Assembly (NCBI RefSeq): GCF_007830035.1
Contig: NZ_VLKN01000002.1
Coordinates: 513,906 to 577,905 of the forward strand
Length of the DNA: 64,000 bases
Reading direction: 5' to 3'
Source of the DNA: Luteimonas cucumeris
GTDB lineage: Bacteria > Pseudomonadota > Gammaproteobacteria > Xanthomonadales > Xanthomonadaceae
The notes beneath the pieces were generated by a model. The model ran no database searches. It saw nothing but the letters and a program-made list of their open reading frames with translations, and was not told where the DNA came from. The translations under genes and the position numbers were made by a program. How positions within the stretch are numbered: position 1 is the first letter of the stretch; the number at the start of each line of letters is the position of its first letter. Of the stretch, positions 33,243-42,023 are shown piece by piece.

Positions 33243-35357
33243 GTGACCGTCAACAAACCACAGATCCTGCTGCTGTCCCTGTCCGTCGCCATGGCCCTGG
33301 CCGCCTGCAAGCAGGACCCCGCACAGCCAGCGGCCGGCGCCGCCGATGCAAAGCCGACAGACGCCAAGGCCCTGACCCTGGATGAAAGCAAGCTGCCGCC
33401 GGTGAATCGCTTCCAGCCCGTCGATCTCGACAGCAAGGTCGACGCGTGCACCGACTTCAACGCCTTCGTCAACAGCAAGTGGCTGGCGGCCAACCCGATC
33501 CCGGGCGACCGTTCCAGCTGGGGTGCGTTCGAAATGCTGGCCGAGCGCTCCAACGCCGTGCAGCAGCAGCTCGCCGAACAGGCCGTGGCCGATGCGAACG
33601 CGACCGGTGTCGAGAAGATCGTCGGCGACCTGTACGCCACTGGCATGGACGAGGCCCGGATCAATGCGCTCGGCATCGAACCGCTGAAGGCCGACCTGGC
33701 CGAAATCGCCGCACTCACCGACACCGCCAGCATCGCCGAGTATCTGCGCAAGTCCGCCGCCGTCGGCGAAAGCACGATCTTCGGCTTCGGCTCCGGCCCC
33801 GACTTCAACAACCCGGGCGTCAACATCGCGTTCGCCATGCAGTCCGGACTGGGCCTGCCGGATACCACCTACTACACCGACGCCGACAAGCAGGACAAGC
33901 GCGATGCCTACGTCGCGCACATCGCCAGGGTGCTGGAACTGTCCGGCATCCCGGCGGCCGATGCGGCTACCCAGGCCAAGGACGTGATGGCGTTCGAAAC
34001 GCGCCTGGCGAAAGTGTCCAAGTCCAACAAGGAACTGTCGCGCGACACCAAGCTGTACTACAACCCGATCTCGCCGGCCGACGCCGACAAGCTGACACCC
34101 AATTTCCCGTGGACGAAGTTCATCGAATCGCAGGGCATCGCCGTGCCGGCGATGTTCTCATTCGCGATGCCCGAATTCCACCAGGAAGTCAGCAGGATGC
34201 TGGCCGACGTGCCGGCCGCGCAATGGCAGAGCTACCTGCGCTACCACACCGTCGATGGCGCATCGCCCTACCTGAGCGATGACTTCGTGCAGGAACACTT
34301 CAACTTCCACAGCAAGGCGCTGCTCGGCCAGAAAGAGATCAAGCCGCGCTGGAAGCGCGTGCTCGGCGCCGTCAACAGCCAGGCTGGCGAAGCGCTCGGC
34401 CAGATGTACGTGAAGGTCGCCTTCCCGGACGAGTCCAAGCAACGCATGGAGCAGCTGGTCGACAACATGAGCGAGGCGCTGAAGGTGCGCATCGAGAACC
34501 TGGCCTGGATGAGCCCGGACACCAAGGCCAAGGCGCTGGAGAAGTGGAAGACCTTCGACCCGCGCATCGGCTATCCGGACAAGTGGCGCGACTGGAGCGG
34601 CCTGTCGACCAACCGCGACAGCTACCTCGGCAACGTGCTCGCCGCCAACGAGTTCAACTACAAGTGGGATCTGAGCAAGATCGGCCAGCCGGTCGACAAG
34701 ACCGAGTGGGGCATGAAGCCGCAGACGGTCAACGCGTCCTACAACCCGCAGCAGAACCAGCTCACCTTCCCGGCCGCGATCCTGCAGCCGCCGTTCTTCG
34801 ACGCCAAGGCCGACGATCCGATCAACTACGGCGGCATCGGCGCGGTGATCGGCCATGAGATGACGCACGGTTACGACGACCAGGGCAGCCGCTTCGACTC
34901 GACCGGCAAGTTCCTGGACGATCCGGGCTGGTGGACCAAGGGCGACTTCGATGCCTTCAAGGGCCTGACCGGCAAGCTAGCCGCGCAGTTCGACGGCTAC
35001 GTGCCCGCTCCCGGCCTGAAGGTCGACGGCATGCATACGCTGGGCGAGAACATCGCCGATCTCGGCGGCCTGGCAACCGCGTACGACGCGATGAAGAAGG
35101 CTACTGCCGGCACGCCGGATCCGATGATCGACGGCATGACCCGCGACCAGCGCTTCTTCTACGGCTGGGCCACGGTGTGGCGCCGCTCGCATACCGAAGA
35201 CGACATGAAGAACCGCCTGGCCACCGACGAGCACGCGCTGGCGCAGTTCCGCGCCATCGGTGCGCCGTCGAACCTGCCGGCTTTCGCCGCGGCGTTTTCG
35301 TGCAAGCCGGGACAGCCGATGGTGCGCGAGGGCGACAAGCAGGTGGTGATCTGGTAA
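33243..35357 (+). CDS. M13 family zinc metallopeptidase, predicted lipoprotein
   Basis: A 704-residue neprilysin/PepO-type peptidase. The start is GTG at 33243 with a GGAG site. The signal peptide ends in a lipobox (ALAACKQ), so the protein is lipid anchored. The zinc site is HEMTH (538-542) with Glu602 in ENIADLGG, and the substrate-binding NAxY-like motif appears as VNASYNPQQN. The C-terminus GDKQVVIW retains the conserved final Trp. It degrades oligopeptides in the periplasm or at the surface. A perfect terminator follows 35 bp later. A second M13 gene lies 1.08 kb downstream. Confidence 0.93.
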   Translation: MTVNKPQILLLSLSVAMALAACKQDPAQPAAGAADAKPTDAKALTLDESKLPPVNRFQPVDLDSKVDACTDFNAFVNSKWLAANPIPGDRSSWGAFEMLAERSNAVQQQLAEQAVADANATGVEKIVGDLYATGMDEARINALGIEPLKADLAEIAALTDTASIAEYLRKSAAVGESTIFGFGSGPDFNNPGVNIAFAMQSGLGLPDTTYYTDADKQDKRDAYVAHIARVLELSGIPAADAATQAKDVMAFETRLAKVSKSNKELSRDTKLYYNPISPADADKLTPNFPWTKFIESQGIAVPAMFSFAMPEFHQEVSRMLADVPAAQWQSYLRYHTVDGASPYLSDDFVQEHFNFHSKALLGQKEIKPRWKRVLGAVNSQAGEALGQMYVKVAFPDESKQRMEQLVDNMSEALKVRIENLAWMSPDTKAKALEKWKTFDPRIGYPDKWRDWSGLSTNRDSYLGNVLAANEFNYKWDLSKIGQPVDKTEWGMKPQTVNASYNPQQNQLTFPAAILQPPFFDAKADDPINYGGIGAVIGHEMTHGYDDQGSRFDSTGKFLDDPGWWTKGDFDAFKGLTGKLAAQFDGYVPAPGLKVDGMHTLGENIADLGGLATAYDAMKKATAGTPDPMIDGMTRDQRFFYGWATVWRRSHTEDDMKNRLATDEHALAQFRAIGAPSNLPAFAAAFSCKPGQPMVREGDKQVVIW

Positions 35358-35390
35358 TCCGCTTTCGCTAGCGGTTATTGATGTGTGCGG

Positions 35391-35421
35391 AAAAGGCCCG
35401 GCAAGCCCGGGCCTTTTCTTT
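35391..35421 (+). terminator. Rho-independent terminator after the first M13 gene
   Basis: AAAAGGCCCGG and CCGGGCCTTTT form an 11-bp stem around a 5-nt loop, followed by CTTTTG. The run of A before and T after makes it potentially bidirectional. Confidence 0.88.
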
Positions 35422-35568
35422 TGCAGGTCTTTTTTCTTTGGCAGGCATCAACGAGCCGATGCGCGTTTCTGCGCCCGATTTGAAAGGAAACAGGAAATTT
35501 TTGCTTCTTCGGCTTTCGGTGCTTTGATGCTTCTGCTTCGTTGGTGCTGTTGCTGTTTGCTTTCTAGC

Positions 35569-35646
35569 CGTCATCCCCGCGAAGGCAGGGATTCAGCGAC
35601 TTGCCGCTCTTGCTCGTCATCCCAGCGTATGCCGGGATCCAGTGAC
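35569..35646 (+). repeat. Two direct copies of a GTCATCCC REP element
   Basis: CGTCATCCC...GGGAT(T/C)CAG(C/T)GACTTGC occurs at 35569 and again at 35615, about 46 bp apart in the same orientation. Each copy is itself a short palindrome (CCC...GGG). Both belong to the REP family seen at 30.7, 53.9 and 63.6 kb. Confidence 0.75.
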
Positions 35647-35716
35647 TTGCTCCTGCCTTTGGTGTTGCGACGCATTTGCCGACCTTGCAGGTCGGGTTTC
35701 CGCCTGCTGCCGCAGT

Positions 35717-35770
35717 CGGGTCACTTTCTCTTGATGGGGCCAAGAGAAAGTAACCAAAGAGAAGGCCCCT
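35717..35770 (-). repeat. GGTTACTTTCTTTGG dispersed element, copy 1 (inverted)
   Basis: On the minus strand this reads GGGCCTTCTCTTTGGTTACT followed by a hairpin of TTTCTCTTGG...CAAGAGAAAG and GTGACCCG. The same order occurs at 36.11-36.16 kb and 57.40-57.44 kb on the plus strand. Just to its right are two more palindromes (TTTTCCGAC...GTCGGAAAA and GCGGCCATCCATGGCCGC, 35813-35868). No ribosome site or conserved protein is associated. Confidence 0.75.
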
Positions 35771-35909
35771 CCCCGACAAGTCAATCCGGCCAGTTGGGGA
35801 GTGGCGCGCGATTTTCCGACTCGCCCTCCTGGCTCGGTCGGAAAACGGCGGCCATCCATGGCCGCCGCCCTTCGGGTCTATGGAGTAGCTCGGATCGCTG
35901 ACAGTTCGT

Positions 35910-35980
35910 GCCAACAGCCAACAGCCAACAGCCAACAGCCAACAGCCAAAGACAAAGACAAAGACAAAGACAAAGACAAA
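35910..35980 (+). repeat. Adjacent microsatellites: GCCAACA x5-6 then GACAAA x5
   Basis: Five perfect GCCAACA heptamers and a sixth partial copy (35910-35949) run directly into five perfect GACAAA hexamers (35951-35980). They lie in the non-coding gap between the two M13 genes, so length change would not alter a recognised protein. Confidence 0.9.
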
Positions 35981-36024
35981 GCAATCGGCAGGCTGCGAAG
36001 GACAACCAAACGCAGCAATTAAAT

Positions 36025-36190
36025 TTCAAGCGAGAACAAGAACTCCGGCAACAACGAAAGCAGCCTCGAACCAGCACCCATCAAGTGCAACGCCTGCCAA
36101 GCCGGCTTCGGGCCCTTTCTTTGGTTACTTTCTTTGGGCCAGCAAAGAAAGTGACCCGCACGCGGTAGCGGGCGGAACAGCCGACCCGTA
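36025..36190 (+). repeat. GGTTACTTTCTTTGG dispersed element, copy 2
   Basis: The conserved block begins TTCAAGCGAGAACAAGAACT, continues through AGCAGCCTC and GGGCCCTTTCTTTGGTTACT, and then TTCTTTGGGCCAGCAAAGAA with GTGACCCG (core hairpin 36123-36158). The upstream 80 bp aligns with the copy at 57.24 kb, so the mobile or ancestral unit is longer than the hairpin. No gene is supported from 35358 to 36428. Confidence 0.8.
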
Positions 36191-36440
36191 GGGTCGGGAA
36201 CTTGCGTCGTTGCAACCCGGCTTGTATTAGTGCTCCTGCTTTGGGGAGATAACTAAAAAGGTCGGTTTGGCCAGTCTGCGGCTGTTGTAAAGCGCTTCCG
36301 CCCGCTTCGCGGTCGGCCACCCTTCGACAAAGTTCGGGACAAGGATCGGACTGCCCTTCCCTGAAACCGCGACCCCGTTCAGGGCCGCGGCCGCGGGCAG
36401 CTTGCTAGACTTGCGCGATCCCAATGCGATGGAACCCGCA

Positions 36441-38453
36441 ATGCCCAACGCCCGCCCGCTTGCCCTGGCCCTGATCGTCGCCCTCGCCGCTTCGGTGTCC
36501 GCTCCCGATGCCGATGCCGCCAAGAAAAAGAAGGCCGCGCCGAAGAAAGCCGCCGCGGCCACCGCATGCAGCGATTTCTATGGCTTCAGCAACGCCGACT
36601 GGTTCAAGGCCAACCCACTGCCGGCCGATGTCGCTTCGGTCAGCGCGCTGGGCCAGATGCGCGAGCGCAGCGTGCAGCAGCAGCGCGACCTGCTCGATGG
36701 CGCCATGCGCGCGCCCCAGGGCAACGTGCAGAAGCTGCTGGGCGATTTCTGGGCCAGCGGCCTGGACGAAGCCGCGGTAGAAGCCGATGGCAGCAACTCG
36801 ATCGCGCCGCTGCTGGCGCGCATCAACGGCATCCGCAAGGCCAAGGACATCGCCCCGTCGCTCGCCGCGCTGCACCAGGTCGGCATCCCGGTACTGTTCA
36901 ACTTCAGCCCGGACGTCGATCTGGCCAAGCTCGATCGCCACATCGGTTACTTCGGCCAGGGCGGTCTGGGCCTGTCCGATCCCGAGTTCTATACGCGCAG
37001 CGACGCCAATACCAAGGCGCTGATGGAGCGCTACCGCGATTACGTCAAGAGCATCCTGACCCTCACCGGCACGCCGAAGGAACAGCTGGACGCACAGGTG
37101 CAATCGGTGATCGACCTGGAAACGCGCATCGCACAGGCGTCCCGGCCGCTCACGGCGCTGCGCGATCCGCGCGCCAACTACGCGCCGGTACCGGCGTCCG
37201 GCCTGAAGCAGTACAAGCGCCTGCAGTTGCGCGAGTTCCTCGAAGCGCAGGGCGTCAAGGACGACACCGTGTCGATGGCCAATCCGCAGTTGTTCGCGCA
37301 ACTCGATGCGCTGGTCGGCTCGCTGCCGCCGGCGCAATGGCAGGCGTATCTGCGCTACCACGTCGGCAATGCGATGGCGCCGTACCTGTCCAAGCCGTTC
37401 CGCGATGCCGATTTCGCCTTCCGCGGACAGCTGCTGCGAGGTGAAACCACACCGGCGCCGCGCTGGCGTCAGGTGCTGGATGCGATCAACACCGCCGCCG
37501 GCCCGATGCTGGGCCGCGAGTACGCCGCGCGCTACCTGCCTGCCGCCACCGATGCGCGCGCCGAGGAGATCGCGAAACAGGTACGCGCCACGCTGGAGCG
37601 CCAAGTCGCGGAGAGCACGTGGCTGAGTGCCGAAGCCAAGGCGGCGGCAAAGGCCCGTCTCGACAACCTCAAGATCGAGATCGGCACCCCGAACCGCGAC
37701 CTCGACTACACCGTGCAGCCGATGGGGCGTGGCAGCTTTGGCAGCAACATGCTGATCGCTTCCACCTGGCGTCATCGCGAGGAGATGAAGCGCATCGGCC
37801 ACGGCAATGCCGATCGTCGCTGGGACGTGCTGCCGCAACATCCCGCGTTGGCCTACGACATCGCCCAGAACCGCCTGATCGCCACCGCGGCGACGCTGCA
37901 GGCGCCGGTGCTGGACATGAGCCGGGATGCGGCCACGCATTACGGCACATACGGCGCGCTGGTGGCGCACGAGCTCAGCCATGCGGTCGACAACAAGGGC
38001 CGCATGATCGATGTCGACGGCACCATCAAGAGCTGGTGGACACCGGCCGACGAAGCAGCCTGGCAGGAACGCGCTGGCAAGCTGGCCCTCCAGTACGACG
38101 GTTATGCGTATCCGGGACTGACCGGCGTCAAGGTCGATGGCCGCCAGACCAGCGAAGAGAATGCGGCCGACCTGGCCGGCATCGAACTGGCCTATGACGC
38201 TTTCAGCACCGATCCGTCCGCGGCTTCGGAAAGCGCCAAGCAGGCATTCTTCAAGGCCTGGGCGCAGCTGTGGGCGCAGCAGAACAGCGCCGATGCCGCG
38301 AAAGTGCTGGTCGCCACCGAAGTGCATGCGCCCGGGCAGTGGCGCGCAAATGGCCCGCTGGTCAACCAGCCGGCCTTCGGCGAGGCCTACCAGTGCAAGG
38401 CCACCACCAACATGCAGAAGAAGCCCGAGGAACAGGTGTCCTTCTGGCGCTGA
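36441..38453 (+). CDS. M13 family zinc metallopeptidase, secreted
   Basis: About 670 residues from the ATG at 36441 (GGAA 7 nt upstream); an in-frame ATG at 36429 is the alternative. The signal is RPLALALIVALAASVSA, followed by a Lys/Ala-rich stretch (KKKKAAPKKAAAA). The zinc site is HELSH (about 510-514) with Glu in ENAADLAG, so the peptidase should be active although both motifs depart from the HExTH and ENIADxGG forms. Zn ligands and overall length fit M13. Unlike the upstream M13 gene it has no lipobox, so the two differ in location. The two are diverged paralogues, not a recent duplication. Confidence 0.92.
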   Translation: MPNARPLALALIVALAASVSAPDADAAKKKKAAPKKAAAATACSDFYGFSNADWFKANPLPADVASVSALGQMRERSVQQQRDLLDGAMRAPQGNVQKLLGDFWASGLDEAAVEADGSNSIAPLLARINGIRKAKDIAPSLAALHQVGIPVLFNFSPDVDLAKLDRHIGYFGQGGLGLSDPEFYTRSDANTKALMERYRDYVKSILTLTGTPKEQLDAQVQSVIDLETRIAQASRPLTALRDPRANYAPVPASGLKQYKRLQLREFLEAQGVKDDTVSMANPQLFAQLDALVGSLPPAQWQAYLRYHVGNAMAPYLSKPFRDADFAFRGQLLRGETTPAPRWRQVLDAINTAAGPMLGREYAARYLPAATDARAEEIAKQVRATLERQVAESTWLSAEAKAAAKARLDNLKIEIGTPNRDLDYTVQPMGRGSFGSNMLIASTWRHREEMKRIGHGNADRRWDVLPQHPALAYDIAQNRLIATAATLQAPVLDMSRDAATHYGTYGALVAHELSHAVDNKGRMIDVDGTIKSWWTPADEAAWQERAGKLALQYDGYAYPGLTGVKVDGRQTSEENAADLAGIELAYDAFSTDPSAASESAKQAFFKAWAQLWAQQNSADAAKVLVATEVHAPGQWRANGPLVNQPAFGEAYQCKATTNMQKKPEEQVSFWR

Positions 38454-38460
38454 TTGCCGC

Positions 38461-38484
38461 CCAGGCGGAGCCCGCTCCGCCTGG
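38461..38484 (+). terminator. Terminator hairpin after the second M13 gene
   Basis: CCAGGCGGAG and CTCCGCCTGG pair over 10 bp with a 4-nt loop, followed by TTTCATC. It starts 7 bp past the stop codon. Confidence 0.75.
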
Positions 38485-38512
38485 TTTCATCTGAAGTCCC
38501 AGCGTCGGACGA

Positions 38513-38550
38513 CGCGTTGCAGAACGGAGCCTGCTCCGCTCTGCAACGCG
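38513..38550 (-). terminator. Long hairpin after the rhomboid gene
   Basis: CGCGTTGCAGA pairs with TCTGCAACGCG, and inside it CGGAGC pairs with GCTCCG, with one A:C mismatch between. It lies 7 bp beyond the rhomboid stop on the minus strand. There is no T-run, so termination may be weak. It shares the CGGAGC/GCTCCG core with the hairpin at 38.46 kb. Confidence 0.55.
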
Positions 38551-38557
38551 CTTCGCG

Positions 38558-39220
38558 TCAACGCACGATCCGCGGCCGGCGCGGCCCGCCCTTGCCGAAC
38601 GGCGGCTGTCCGCGCCAGTAGCGGATCAGCAGCCAGCCGAACAGCATGCCGCCCAGGTGCGCGAAGTGCGCCACGCCCGGCTGCCAACCGCCGAAGCCGA
38701 GCACCAGTTCGAGCACGCCGAACACGATGACCAGCGTGCGCGCCTTCATCGGGATCGGCGGGATCAGCAGCATCACGCGCTGGTTCGGAAACAGCATCCC
38801 GTAGGCCAGCAGCAGTCCGAACACGCCGCCGGAGGCACCGATGGTCGGATACGCATTGCCGCCCTGTGCCACCGTCCACGAACCCACCAGCAACTGGCAC
38901 ACGCCCGCGCCGGCCACGCACACCAGGTAATACGTCAGGAAGCGGCGGTTGCCCCAGGTATATTCCAGCGGCGCGCCGAACATCAGCAACGCCAGCATGT
39001 TGAACGCCAGGTGCGCGAATCCGCCGTGCAGGAATCCGTAGGTCAGCAGCTGCCACGGCAGGAAACTCTGCTCCGGCGCGTAGGCATCGAAGCCGGTATC
39101 GCCGATCGGCCACAGCATGAAGGCCGCGAACGTCTCGTTGCCGAGCAGCATCTGCAACAGATAGGCGAGGCCGTTGGCAATGATCAACGCCTTGGTGATC
39201 GGCGGCAGATTGGAAAACAT
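38558..39220 (-). CDS. Rhomboid family intramembrane serine protease
   Basis: A 220-residue protein with six or so membrane helices. The catalytic Ser lies in TIGASGGVFGLL and the His in VAHFAHLGGMLFGW. The conserved loop YGFLHGGFAHLAFNMLALL is typical of rhomboids. An AGGAGT site precedes the ATG at 39220; upstream in-frame starts would add a polar, unconserved stretch. It cleaves membrane protein substrates within or near their transmembrane helix; the substrate is unknown. Confidence 0.93.
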   Translation of the reverse strand: MFSNLPPITKALIIANGLAYLLQMLLGNETFAAFMLWPIGDTGFDAYAPEQSFLPWQLLTYGFLHGGFAHLAFNMLALLMFGAPLEYTWGNRRFLTYYLVCVAGAGVCQLLVGSWTVAQGGNAYPTIGASGGVFGLLLAYGMLFPNQRVMLLIPPIPMKARTLVIVFGVLELVLGFGGWQPGVAHFAHLGGMLFGWLLIRYWRGQPPFGKGGPRRPRIVR

Positions 39221-39343
39221 GGGGACTCCTGACAGTGCCCGCCTATCATAACGGCAGCACGCCCCGGCCGAGGCCGCCATGGATCTGCTGTGGCGCGATG
39301 CACCTGCGCGCAGTAAGCGTAGTGCGCAGCTCGCATGTCCATT

Positions 39344-39682
39344 TCAATCCGGCGGCATGCCCCAGATCTGTTCGTCGATCGTGGCTGCGGCCTTGATGCC
39401 GCGCACGCGTCCGTTCTCGACCCAAACGCCTTCCGCGCGCAACCGCCGCGTCTGCTCGGCGCGGCCCTTCGAGCCCTCGGGGAAGGCGATGTGGCCGTCG
39501 GAACGCAGCACGCGATGCCAGGGCAGGCGCGGATCCGGATTCTCGCTGAGCAGCCGCGCCACCATCCGCGCGCGCCCGGGCAAGCCGGCGCGGCGCGCGA
39601 CTTCGCCATAACCGGCGACCTGACCGCGCGGAATCGCGCGGATTGCAGCCAGGATCCGGTCGGCGGCAGACAGTTCACCCAT
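39344..39682 (-). CDS. Alkyltransferase-like protein (ATL), Cys replaced by Trp
   Basis: A 112-residue member of the MGMT DNA-binding family. The signature that is PCHRV in O6-methylguanine methyltransferases reads LPWHRVLRSDG here, so the acceptor cysteine is Trp. The helix-turn-helix with the arginine finger region is present (QVAGYGEVARRAGLPGRARM). ATL proteins bind alkylated guanine without repairing it and hand the lesion to nucleotide excision repair. The short length (about 110) and loss of the N-terminal domain match known ATLs such as E. coli YbaZ. It is divergent from the small gene at 39729. Confidence 0.9.
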   Translation of the reverse strand: MGELSAADRILAAIRAIPRGQVAGYGEVARRAGLPGRARMVARLLSENPDPRLPWHRVLRSDGHIAFPEGSKGRAEQTRRLRAEGVWVENGRVRGIKAAATIDEQIWGMPPD

Positions 39683-39728
39683 CGCGGATTAGCATAGCGG
39701 CATCCCTCAACGGCGTAATCTACCGACG

Positions 39729-40139
39729 ATGCAGAATTTCGAGCAGATCCGCAGCCACCTCGCCGCCTCCGCCTTCCGCCTGACCATGCAGGAGCCGTAC
39801 GTGGTCTGCGTCGAGCTGTCGCTGGACAACGGTCGCCGCCACCAGTCGATCTTCCTGTCGGAACTGCACGACGACGATGGTCGCAGCTACCTGCGCGTGG
39901 CCACCACCATCGCGCCGATCACCGGCGTCGATGCGCGCCGCGCGCTGGCGTTCAACTGGGAAAGCCGCGTCGGCTACCTGGCGATCGGCGATCTCGACGG
40001 CGTGCCGTACCTGCAGCTGTGCGAGAACCGTCCCTACGACGCGCTGTCGCCGGCCGAAGTCGATCGCCTGGTACTGGAGATCGGCGGCATGGGTGATCGC
40101 ATCGAGCATGCGCTGTCGGCTGGCGGCGATCTGCTGTAG
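39729..40139 (+). CDS. Small protein of unknown function, possibly YbjN/CesT-like
   Basis: A 136-residue soluble protein with no signal peptide. The alternating strand and helix pattern (FRLTMQEPYVVCVELSLDNG, SIFLSELHDDDG, VGYLAIGDLDGVPYLQL, YDALSPAEVDRLVLEIGGMG) suggests the alpha/beta fold of YbjN or secretion-chaperone-like proteins. That is a fold-level guess only. Codon usage and length support a real gene. It is separated from the phosphate transporter by about 120 bp with GGCGGGCT repeats. Confidence 0.6.
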   Translation: MQNFEQIRSHLAASAFRLTMQEPYVVCVELSLDNGRRHQSIFLSELHDDDGRSYLRVATTIAPITGVDARRALAFNWESRVGYLAIGDLDGVPYLQLCENRPYDALSPAEVDRLVLEIGGMGDRIEHALSAGGDLL

Positions 40140-40150
40140 GACGGACGCCG

Positions 40151-40262
40151 GGCGGGCTCAAGCCTGCACCGCGCACCTTCGAATCGCATCGAACGCGGGT
40201 ATCACACAACGAGCCTTGAAATTCCGAAGCGGCGAATCCTTTGCGGCGGGCTTGAGCCCGCC
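40151..40262. repeat. Pair of GGCGGGCT(C/T)(A/G)AGCC repeats
   Basis: GGCGGGCTCAAGCCTGC at 40151 and the perfect palindrome GGCGGGCTTGAGCCCGCC at 40245-40262 bracket a 77-bp spacer. The second copy lies immediately after the Pit stop codon on the minus strand and may serve as its 3' hairpin. Confidence 0.6.
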
Positions 40263-41384
40263 TTACGCCCAGCCCATCGCCTGGAGCAGCTTCAAGATTC
40301 CGTAGGCGATGCCGCCGGCGGCGGGGATCGTCAGTATCCATGCCCACACGATGCGCTCGATCACGCCCAGCTTCAGCGCGCGCGGATTCTTGGCGAAGCC
40401 CACGCCCATGATCGCGGTCGAGATGCTGTGCGTGGTCGATACCGGCATGCCGAAGTGCGCGGCCAGCGTCAGGATCGTGGCCGAACTCGTTTCCGCGGCG
40501 AAACCATGGATCGGATGCAGCTTGACCATCTTGTGGCCGAGCGTCTTGATGATCTTCCAGCCGCCGGCCGCCGTGCCCAGCGCCATGACCACGGCGCAGG
40601 TCAGCACGATCCAGGTGGCGATGTCCTGTTCGCCGGCCGCGCCCGGATGCAGGAATCCGAGCCACGTCGGCAGATTGTCCAGCGCCCCGCTCGCTTCGGC
40701 GCCGAACAGCGCCAGCGCGATGATGCCCATCGTCTTCTGCGCATCGTTGTGGCCGTGCGCATAACCCATGTACGCCGCCGATGCCAGCTGCGCCTTGCCG
40801 AAGAAGGCGTTGACCCAGCGTGGCCGCGCCAGCCGCGCGAGCACGCCGCCGGCACGCACCATCGCCGCGATGATCGCCCACAGCAGCAGCATCACCAGCA
40901 CGCCGAGGATGAAGCCGGCGATCGGCGAGGTGATCATCGGCAGCAGCACCTTCCACAGCAGGCCCTTGTTCTTGGCCCAGTTGCCGACCGGTTCCGACCA
41001 GATCAGCGCCGCCCAGTCATTGTGCGCGGCGGCCAGCGCCGCACCGCACAGGCCGCCGATCAGCGCGTGTGACGACGACGACGGCAACCCTTTCCACCAG
41101 GTGATGAGGTTCCAGATGATGCCGCCACCGAGCGCGCACAGGATCACCTGCGACGTGACGTTGACCACGTCCGTGTCGATCAGGCCCGAGGCGATGGTCT
41201 TGGCCACCGCGGTGCCGGTCAGCGCCCCGATCAGGTTCATGATCGCCGCCAGCATCACCGCCTGGCCGGGTGTCAACACCTTGGTCGCGACGACCGTGGC
41301 GATGGAGTTGGCGGTGTCGTGGAAACCGTTGATGAACTCGAAGACGAGCGCCGCCAGGATCACCACCAGCACGAGGGATAACAT
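40263..41384 (-). CDS. pit: Inorganic phosphate transporter, Pit family
   Basis: A 373-residue membrane protein with about ten helices. The signature repeats are FINGFHDTANSIATVVATKVL near the N-terminus and MGYAHGHNDAQKTMGIIAL in the second half, together with VSTTHSISTAIMGVG. Both GFHDxANxIAT and GHNDAQKTMG motifs of Pit transporters are intact. It takes up metal-phosphate with protons at low affinity. The DUF47 gene is 12 bp upstream on the same strand, the usual pairing. Confidence 0.93.
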   Translation of the reverse strand: MLSLVLVVILAALVFEFINGFHDTANSIATVVATKVLTPGQAVMLAAIMNLIGALTGTAVAKTIASGLIDTDVVNVTSQVILCALGGGIIWNLITWWKGLPSSSSHALIGGLCGAALAAAHNDWAALIWSEPVGNWAKNKGLLWKVLLPMITSPIAGFILGVLVMLLLWAIIAAMVRAGGVLARLARPRWVNAFFGKAQLASAAYMGYAHGHNDAQKTMGIIALALFGAEASGALDNLPTWLGFLHPGAAGEQDIATWIVLTCAVVMALGTAAGGWKIIKTLGHKMVKLHPIHGFAAETSSATILTLAAHFGMPVSTTHSISTAIMGVGFAKNPRALKLGVIERIVWAWILTIPAAGGIAYGILKLLQAMGWA

Positions 41385-41396
41385 CGCGACGCGTCC

Positions 41397-42023
41397 TCAG
41401 CTGTTCTTCAGCACGATCTGGTAGGCGACCACGCCGGCCTCGCGGCAACGGTCGATCGCTTTTTCCAGGATCTCGAAGAACTCCTTGAGCAGGAACATCT
41501 GCAGGTTGTCCAGGCGCCCGGAGTAGATGTCGCGATACAGTTCCAGCATCAGCCGGTCGGCCTCGTTCTCGATCGCACGCAGGCGGTCGTTGAGCGCGGT
41601 CATGCGATCGATGTTCATCTTGCGCAGTTCGGCCACCATCTCCACCACCACGCCCGCGGCCTGCTCGAGCATCGCTGCGCGTGGCGCGAAATCGATGCCT
41701 TCCAGGTGGCGCGTCGCCAGCGAGTAGCGGTCGGCGAACTTCTCGACCTGCTTGGGGATCTTGTACAGCGCCGAGCCCAGAGCCTCGATGTCCTCGCGCT
41801 CGAACGGGGTCATGAAGCTGTCGACCAGCGCCTGGCTGATCTTGTCCGAGGCCACGCGCTCGCGCTGGCGGGCCAGCTTGAAGGCATCCAGCGCCGGCTG
41901 ACGATCGGTCGCCTTCATCATCGCGTGCAGGGCCCGGGTGCTGTCGTAGGCGGCCTGGGCCGCCTCGTCGAACAGGGTGAAGAACTGCTTGCCGGAGCCG
42001 AATATGGTCTGCAAAGAAAACAT
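41397..42023 (-). CDS. DUF47 (PhoU-like) Pit accessory protein
   Basis: A 208-residue helical protein of the TIGR00153/DUF47 family (SGKQFFTLFDEAAQAAYD, FMTPFEREDIEALGSALYKI, ENEADRLMLELYRDIYSGRL). These proteins resemble PhoU and modulate the adjacent Pit transporter. It precedes pit by 12 bp. The start MFSLQTIFG is typical of the family. Confidence 0.92.
   Translation of the reverse strand: MFSLQTIFGSGKQFFTLFDEAAQAAYDSTRALHAMMKATDRQPALDAFKLARQRERVASDKISQALVDSFMTPFEREDIEALGSALYKIPKQVEKFADRYSLATRHLEGIDFAPRAAMLEQAAGVVVEMVAELRKMNIDRMTALNDRLRAIENEADRLMLELYRDIYSGRLDNLQMFLLKEFFEILEKAIDRCREAGVVAYQIVLKNS

Noticed and set aside
35910-35980. Possible CRISPR array
   Set aside because: Repeats are 6-7 nt with no spacers and no cas genes nearby.
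35901-36168. Short frames over the microsatellite and dispersed repeat, including one ending in a SLVTFFGPAKKVTRTR-like tail
   Set aside because: The translation comes from the repeat element itself, recurs in other frames at other copies, and has no start signal. It is best treated as non-coding.
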